A stretch of DNA of 64,000 bases, taken from Flammula alnicola. Lineage: Eukaryota; Basidiomycota; Agaricomycetes; Agaricales; Strophariaceae. The notes under the pieces were generated by a model. That model worked only from the letters and a program-made list of their open reading frames with translations. It searched no databases and was not told the origin of the DNA. Numbering within the stretch: position 1 is the first letter of the stretch; each line of letters begins with the position of its first letter. Location: positions 1-64,000 of the forward strand of contig JADNRV010000002.1 in NCBI GenBank assembly GCA_015499995.1, written 5' to 3'. This document shows positions 57,922 to 64,000 of the stretch, piece after piece. The position numbers and the translations under genes were made by a program.

Positions 57922-60077
57922 TCATCGTCGTCTGGCACCACCGCCTCCGCTTCCAAGCACGACCAGCTTATTCCCGCGTTTCTTGCGCCCACCTCCGCCA
58001 TTCCTCTGTTCCAGCTCGTGCCACGCAACATCAATATCCCACTCGTCTTCAACGTTTAACTGGGCCCTCGTTGGTCTCTGGGACGCTGAGCCTGGACGAC
58101 TAGCAGGAGACGAGGAGTGCAACGCAGACGCAAAGCTCTGTGCGCCCCATGCGCCAGATATTATCGGGGCCTGAGATGGAGAGGCGATTGGGCTTCCACA
58201 TTGACTGCAGACATATCGCCAAGAGCTGAGAAATCCTCCGTAGGCAGATCCGAGATCAGAATAGGTTCCTGGTGGCCCGAGCCCACTGAAGACCATGGCA
58301 TATTCACTTTCTCTCTCTCCCTCTCTTCTGCGCGAACCCTCGCCCGGTCCTCTTTCCTTCCCTTCTCCTTTCTCTTGGCAGTACGCATCTTCAGTGGACC
58401 CTCGAAGTTCTTCAAACCCTCAGCGCCAACCACGCCCTCTAGATCTGCTTCCACAAATACGACATCCGCGCCTTCTGGCATGTGTGCGAGATACTTGCAC
58501 CGCTTTCGCAGATCATCATTGACCGTGCCCTCGGCAACGGACTCGACGCGTACTGTGATGTTATCTGGGAAAGAGGCATAGCTGTGGTAGTGGGATAGCA
58601 GGATCCTGATGTCTAAAGGGTGTAGGAATAGGGGCAGTCCGGACGCCGCTTGATAGTAATAATACGTCGACGTCGATGGTGGAGGTGGGTTGAGGTTTCT
58701 CTCTGGCGGGGTTGATTGCGGCTCTGGATGAAGGCCGGAGAATTATTATCCTTTGCAGGAGGTGCTGGCGGAACCGGGGTGCTAACACCACTTGAGCGAG
58801 AGGCTAGGAACTCGTGCGGGACATCGGAAAGTGGCGCAGAGGCATGAGCATCCTCTTCTGCCTTCTTTCGGCGTACATGGAAAGCGAATCGGTCTTCCAA
58901 CTCCTGTGATCACGTTGCGCCTTCTCGATCTGCTCTTTCAGAACAGGCGTCTCTAGCGCAGCTGCTTTGGCGATTTGTTCTCTGACCTTACGGTCTGCAC
59001 CATCAACGAAGATGAGACCTAGAGTGTCGTTCATAACGGACAAGATCCGTCGTTCCGCGGCGAGTTCGTCGAGGTCTCGGGTGAGATTAGCAATCAGATA
59101 AGCAGGCGTGGCGAGCATAAACTTAGCAAAGCTGAAGACATCACGAAGGAAGTGGAAAGGCGCCTGGTGAGGAGGTAAGAGGTCTGATGGCCAGGTATGG
59201 GAACGGGGTAAAGCGAGTGTCGTGATTTGTGGGCGTTGAACTAGCCGCATACGCAGAGAGGATCCTGCCTGAGGAGTAGTCTCGAAAGCGTTATCCAATG
59301 TCGAGGACGATGAAGACGCTTCCGCTTGTCCTCCTTCCGAATCTTCTTCAGAGTGGGTGGGACCATCGTACCACTTGACACTCTTCAGTTGCCTTTCATT
59401 GACGGAGTCAAAGCAGATCGGGCAGCGTGCCCACTTGTTGTCCGAGGTGCTTAGGTAGTGCAGGATGCAAGGGAAGCAAAAAACCTGCATTGTAAACAGT
59501 TAGACACACATATAACACTAGATGTGTAATAAGGAACTAACATGTCCACATTTCGTCATGCGGGGTGCAGTAGGAGGTGAAAGACAAATCGGGCATGTTG
59601 TGTACCCCTCTTCCTGCGTAGAAAGCTCGCCTGTAGCTGCGGCGGAAGCCAGCGCCGATGAACGAGGTATGACAACTTGTAAATATCATGCCATTGGAAG
59701 AAGCTGGAAAGTAGCGGTGTCAGCACTGAAGTCAAACCAGATAAGATGCGCACACACATATCCGGGTCGGCAAAGTGCACAGTATAATCTCCGTTAGGAT
59801 TCATGACGAACCGATACTGTGCATTTACAAACCCTGCAATATTACTCTATGTGAGATCGGGCGTGGGCAGAGATATAGGCTACTTACGCTCCTTGTTCCA
59901 TACACCCTGCACATTTCCCACTTTCCTGCTCCTTCTTGGCAAGCTCGTCAAGGGCCTTGTCTGCCTAGGAGGCAGAGTGAAGTTGAGGAGATGGTTCAAG
60001 TTGGTGGGTTGATTGGCAGGCATCTTAGAGAGACGTTTGGGGGTGGTTACCTGGATGGACCCAGGAGTACTAGTCAT
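57922..60077 (-). CDS. RNF10/MAG2-like RING-finger protein, several frame breaks
   Basis: Start MTSTPGSIQVTTPKRLSK at 60077, then NLNHLLNFTLPPRQTRPL (an RNF10 hallmark). Introns give NKERFVNAQYRFVMNPNGDY and DPDIFFQWHDI. The RING finger is CPICLSPPTAPRMTKCGH ... FCFPCILHYL ... RCPICFDS. Later blocks: TLALPRSHTWPSDLLPP, FASFAKFM-like FSFAKFMLATPAYL, LEDRFAFHVRRKKAEED, YYYYQAASGLPLFLHPLDIR, RCKYLAHMPEGADVVF, and a tail EDEWDIDVAWHELEQRNGGG with a basic end. One-base shifts are needed near 59686 (ATATTTAC, probably a lost T), 58905, 58730 and 58190. RNF10 is an E3 ligase for ribosomal proteins in animals; Mag2 is its yeast relative. A working gene with read errors or a recent pseudogene are both possible. 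Confidence 0.78.
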
Positions 60078-60294
60078 TGGGATAGGCTATCGATGACGGT
60101 ATTCGATGCGAATCTTGTACGAGTTTGAGGAGATGAAACCCTGCCAGTGGGAAGAATGACTTCCACTGGACTGGAGGGATAGAGTCGATGGCTGGGGCTT
60201 TTGGGTATATGTCATGACTCAAGCTCAGGCACGTGCGCGGAGCCGCCAATACCGCCGCGCCAACCTTCAACCTTCCTCCGCAACTCCTCTCAAA

Positions 60295-62102
60295 ATGGGC
60301 AAAAAGAACTTGAACCCAGCGGATGCTTACCGTAAATACCCACGTTTGTTTATTTGAACTCTACTCATTGCATTTCAGGCAAGGCCCAGCGCAAAAGGGA
60401 GCTGAAAAAGGCACAGTTTGCTTTAATTCTCGCGTCAAGTTCGTCCTAATGATGGTCCTTGCAGTAGAACAAGACCGAAAGGTCAAAAGCACGCGACTTC
60501 ACTCTCGTTAAGAAGGATACTACAGGTAAATTTCATCCAGCATCTTATACTCAGTGTCTAACCCCCTCCACAGATCTTGAGACAGCGATAAAGGAGCTCG
60601 AAGAAAGTCGTTCAGATCCAGTCAAGCTAGCAGAACTCAAAGGAGAGTTGGAAAAGATCAACAGGAAAAAGGCTGAATATGTCGAAGAACATCCCGAGCA
60701 GCGGCGGCTCGTGTATAGGCGACGGAGGGAAGGAGAACCTGAACCTGAACTTCCTGTCTTGAAGAAAAGGAATCTGTTCAAGAAGAATGGCCTTCCTCGG
60801 CATCCAGAGCGCAGTATCTATTACGATCCTGTCATGAATCCTTTCGGTGTCGCGCCTCCAGGAATGCCATATGTAGAGAGACGTGAGTTGCCCTCTTGCA
60901 GAATGTCTGGTTTGATGATGAACAACACAATATTAGCCCTCAGACCAGACGAGATCGACAGTGACGCAGAGATGGAAGGTGTGTAATTCAAGATATTTGG
61001 CATTTCAGTTTATCTTAATATCCGTAGATGAAGATGGCATTCCATTGCCGCCAGGCCTTCCGCCAGGCACTGAAGAAGTTCATAGTGATGATGATATTTC
61101 AATGCCTGAAGGTCCTCCTCCAGGGAGAGAAATGGAAGAAGGTAAGCTCTTAAATACCTTTATAGTGTCAAACATTGTTCAATACTTAATTCAAGCATCG
61201 CCATTTCCGCCTATGCCCCCGAATCCTCCTTTACCACCAGCTTTCTACGGAATACCTCCGCCTTCCGGGTTTCCTCCAAATGTTGCAACAAGTTCTTTCA
61301 TCCCACCTCCACCACCTCCACCACCCGGATTTCAAGTCTCAAACCCCGCAGCAGCGGCACTCCCTCCACCGCCTCCTCCGATTGCAGGCTTTCCCCTGCC
61401 TGGCACACCTATGTCATATCCACTACCTCCTCCCGGAGTTCCTTGGCCCACTTCACTACCACCTGCACCGCCAGGATGGAACAGTCATCTTCCGCCTCCA
61501 CCCCGGGCTTTGCATCATTTCCGAGCTCCTCCTTCCCTCCCTTCCCTCCTAACGCATTCCCGCCTCCGCCTCCCAAATTCCTACCTCGACAACAGAGCTT
61601 ATCAGCGATGCAAGATCCGTTGTCTTCTGTACCACATCAAACTTTCCAGGCGCATCGTGCCACCCAACTTGCGCCTCGACCCGCGACATTGCCGCAAATT
61701 CCTTCCACAAATGGGTCGAGCACCCTCCCTGTAAATCCATCGTTGCCTGCAAAACCGACTGCAGCTGCAGAGATGGCAGCTGCGACGGTGTTTTCTGCTC
61801 CTCAACTTCGCGATTTCAAGAAAGAAGCTACTGCTTTCGTACCTACCGCCGTAAAGCGCAAAAAGGCTCCAACAGCATCTTCCAAAGTCGATGCCGCTCC
61901 GTCATTCACCTCCGCGGCTCCGTCTGTTGAAGGCGGAGATGACGTTGAAGTCGGGCCTGCTCGCCCCGACCTTGTTAGCGCTTTGAAAACTCAGTTCGGA
62001 CCTGTTCCAACGAAGCCTGCGTCAGCCAAAAAGGAGCCTGCGCCAAAGAGCGACTACGATAAATTTGTTGAGGAAATGGGTGATATACTCGGTACCAAGT
62101 AG
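60295..62102 (+). CDS. WBP11-like splicing factor, one homopolymer frame break
   Basis: WW-domain-binding protein 11 family, a proline-rich spliceosome-associated factor. MGKKNLNPADAY is followed by RKAQRKRELKK, NKTERSKARDFTLVKKDTT, DLETAIKELEESRSD, KNGLPRHPERSIYYD, NPFGVAPPGMPYVER, LRPDEIDSDAEME, DEDGIPLPPGLPPG; then long Pro tracts (PPPPPPPPGF, PPPPPPIAGF), PQLRDFKKEATAFVPTAVKR, and DYDKFVEEMGDILGTK at the end. Introns are short; the second uses a GC donor in my model. At about 61503 (CCACCCCGGGC) the frame shifts by one base: one more C restores PPPPPGFASFPSSSFPPF. Stop at 62102. As the family is broadly conserved, a lost C in the consensus is the simplest reading. Confidence 0.85.
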
Positions 62103-62442
62103 TTCTTACGTTACTGCTCTAATGCTATATCCACCTTTTACTCGTCCCGCTCTTGACATAACTTACTTGCAACATGTAATGTACGTCCAGAGGAAGATTC
62201 TCTTTCTTTATTCGCGATCTAACGCCACCATGAGTCTATTCCCGGGTTTTCCGGACCGCTACTAAACATGGAGAAATGATATGTAACGATGCCCTGATCT
62301 GCCTCAAGGCCCTCCGTTGTCGTTAAGTACCTCACGCCATGTTTTGAGTCGCTGTATTGATTTCCTGGGGGATATACTACACAGGTGCTTGGCAGGCTAT
62401 CTGACCCTACCAGGAAATATTCTACCCTCACATACTGAACTA

Positions 62443-63653
62443 ATGAGCGCAGCGGAGACAATTCTTCTTCGACCCAGACCCTACGCAAAACTCTCTGGAA
62501 CTCTGCTCCTCCTCCTCTACTACCCCACCCAAAGCCGCTGAAGCCATTACCGGCGGAAATATGGACAGAAATTGTTGCTTTTGCCTATGCTGAAACAACG
62601 TCTCAGTGGTCGTGGTCCTTCGTCACTGTCTGCAAGTCATTCCACGTACGCGAAATCCTCTCTTTCCTTGCTTCGCTCTGCTCAAAATGATATTCGTAGG
62701 AAATTGCACTTCCTCTTCTTTACGCTTTCGTTCAGATTTCGCAGATATCGACTCTCGCTAAGTTTCACAACAGACTGCACACAGCTGATCAGAAATGGGA
62801 CTCTATCAGGCGGATCCCCTACTCCAGTCCCGGACGCTGGGTGCAGAAATTAGATCTCTCCCAGTTGGAATTCCAAGGGCAAGCACCAGCTCTCATTCTC
62901 GACTCCCTTCTCACCCACCTGTTTCCCTTGACGCCGTTCCTCTCAACACTCTCCATCAATCCATCGTTCGTGCTGAGTCGCAGGGCTCTCTCATCTTTGG
63001 CTCAGCGAGAAGGGGCAGTCAACCTCCGCTCTGTTTCAGGGCTCAGCTACGTTCCTCCGCAAACATCCATACCGGATGAAGACCCCTTCGTGCAGCTTCT
63101 GAGGCACAGCCCGAATCTCGAAGTATTGGTTATTATTGGCCAAGGACTTGACCCTACTGAACTCGAATTCAACTTTGGAGGCATGGACCTGCCTTCAATG
63201 ATAACTTTCAAGCCCTTACACCTGCCTAAACTCCTGATATTGTCACTTCTTTCCATGCATTCCTCCCCGCTTATGCTCGCCCTACTCCACTCACCCCTTC
63301 CTAGTTTGAGGAAACTAACGATCACACCTTATGACGACATTCCATACCCGGCTTCTCTTGTATCAGAGTTTATTACCATCCACGGAGCCACCCTCACCTC
63401 CTTGCTTTTATTTACACCTAAATCTTGGCCTACGAGATTACGTCCCTCGCCTAACAACCTCTTAGTATGTGGACCCAATCTGAACCACCTCTCGCTCGAA
63501 GCCCCGCTTCCTTCACTCACGCTCACGAAGAAACATAAGCTCCGCATTCTTTCTATTCCTCGACCAAGGTCCGATTTTTGGAGAAACTTCGAACAACTCT
63601 TGCCACTCCTTCCCGATCTTGCAATCCTGCGCGCAAGGATGTCCGTTGGCTGA
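62443..63653 (+). CDS. F-box/LRR-like protein, N-terminus uncertain
   Basis: LKPLPAEIWTEIVAFAYAET looks like the start of an F-box. After the intron at CKSFH|ISQISTL the protein continues KWDSIRRIPYSSPGRWVQKL and leucine-rich repeats (LRHSPNLEVLVIIGQ, LPKLLILSLLSMHSSPL, LPSLRKLTITPYDD, GPNLNHLSLEAPLPSL, HKLRILSIPRP), ending MSVG at 63653. Such proteins form SCF ubiquitin-ligase receptors; target unknown. The frame holding the F-box has no ATG after an upstream TGA near 62435, and the ATG at 62443 is one base out of frame. Either an upstream exon exists or a base is missing. Confidence 0.6.
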
Positions 63654-64000
63654 GGAAGGGGGTATCCACCATGGCCCAGGAAGCCGGCGTTCAAGGAGAA
63701 ATGCGAGAGTGGAAGAGACGCCTTGAAAGAAGAAAAATCCGCCTTGTCGATGCTGACTGGCGTGAACACGCGTGAGATTTATGTCTTCTTATTTTCTTCC
63801 TAATTTTTCGACATGCTTTCCTGTATTATGTATGATTATGTATGTGTATGTTTCTTTCTGTCCTACTTCAAGTCCGGTTTCATTACCCCCCACCCCTCCT
63901 TTTTATCCCATGTTCTAATCCTTCCGCCTGCTATTCTGACCATGAACCCCCACTCTTGTTCTGCTCACGTTTTATGTAGCTCGTGCGTTCCTCAATTCCG
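63654..64000. other. Right-edge non-coding region
   Basis: 3' flank of the F-box-like gene: TATGTATGATTATGTATGTG and pyrimidine-rich runs. No gene seen up to the window edge. Confidence 0.5.

Overview
The window looks like nuclear DNA of a filamentous basidiomycete, most likely an Agaricomycete. Genes are dense and rich in short GT-AG introns of about 47-70 nt, several exons are tiny, and the eEF2 start has the split ATG-GT / 14-nt exon layout. Genes recognised include a GDP-fucose transporter, SHO1, WSS1, an eEF2 methyltransferase, WBP11 and RNF10/MAG2. Transposons are mainly hAT. All gene models were spliced by eye, so exon edges are inferences.

Region 1 (1-10.2 kb): gamma-tubulin complex protein GCP4 (-, runs off the left edge), divergent from a TBC-domain Rab GAP (+); a 47-aa spliced mini-gene; a CoA-dependent acyltransferase-like gene (-); a GDP-fucose transporter (-). 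Region 2 (10.7-17.5 kb): a 1.6-kb non-autonomous DNA transposon with a 5.1-kb hAT nested in it. Region 3 (18-22.4 kb): a GDP-fucose O-fucosyltransferase-like gene (+) and a ketopantoate reductase (-). The nested transposon sits between the fucose transporter and the fucosyltransferase. Region 4 (22.4-27 kb): gene-poor, with a decayed hAT, short tandem repeats and two inverted arrays of hairpin-forming CAG/CTG units. Region 5 (27.4-30.7 kb): a quinone oxidoreductase and a protein tyrosine phosphatase.

Region 6 (30.8-36.1 kb): a second, almost identical copy of the 1.6-kb element, carrying a different hAT at a different site. Each copy therefore keeps the unoccupied target site of the other copy's hAT. 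Region 7 (36.1-45.7 kb): an NR2C2AP-like gene, mitochondrial ribosomal protein mS45, an ATM1-type ABC pseudogene, an eEF2 lysine methyltransferase (EFM3/EEF2KMT type) broken by a SINE-like insertion, WSS1, and a ricin-B-like gene. Region 8 (46.2-64 kb): an RNA-binding R3HCC1L-like gene, eEF2, a decaying tandem GNAT family, SHO1, an RNF10-like RING protein, WBP11 and an F-box/LRR-like gene.

Links between genes: transporter plus fucosyltransferase suggests Golgi fucosylation. The broken methyltransferase and its expected substrate eEF2 lie in the same window. From about 39 kb rightwards many conserved genes carry single-base frame breaks, at least two of them in homopolymers. These may be consensus errors, real decay, or a mixture. 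I found no CRISPR array, rRNA or tRNA gene and no virus-like element.
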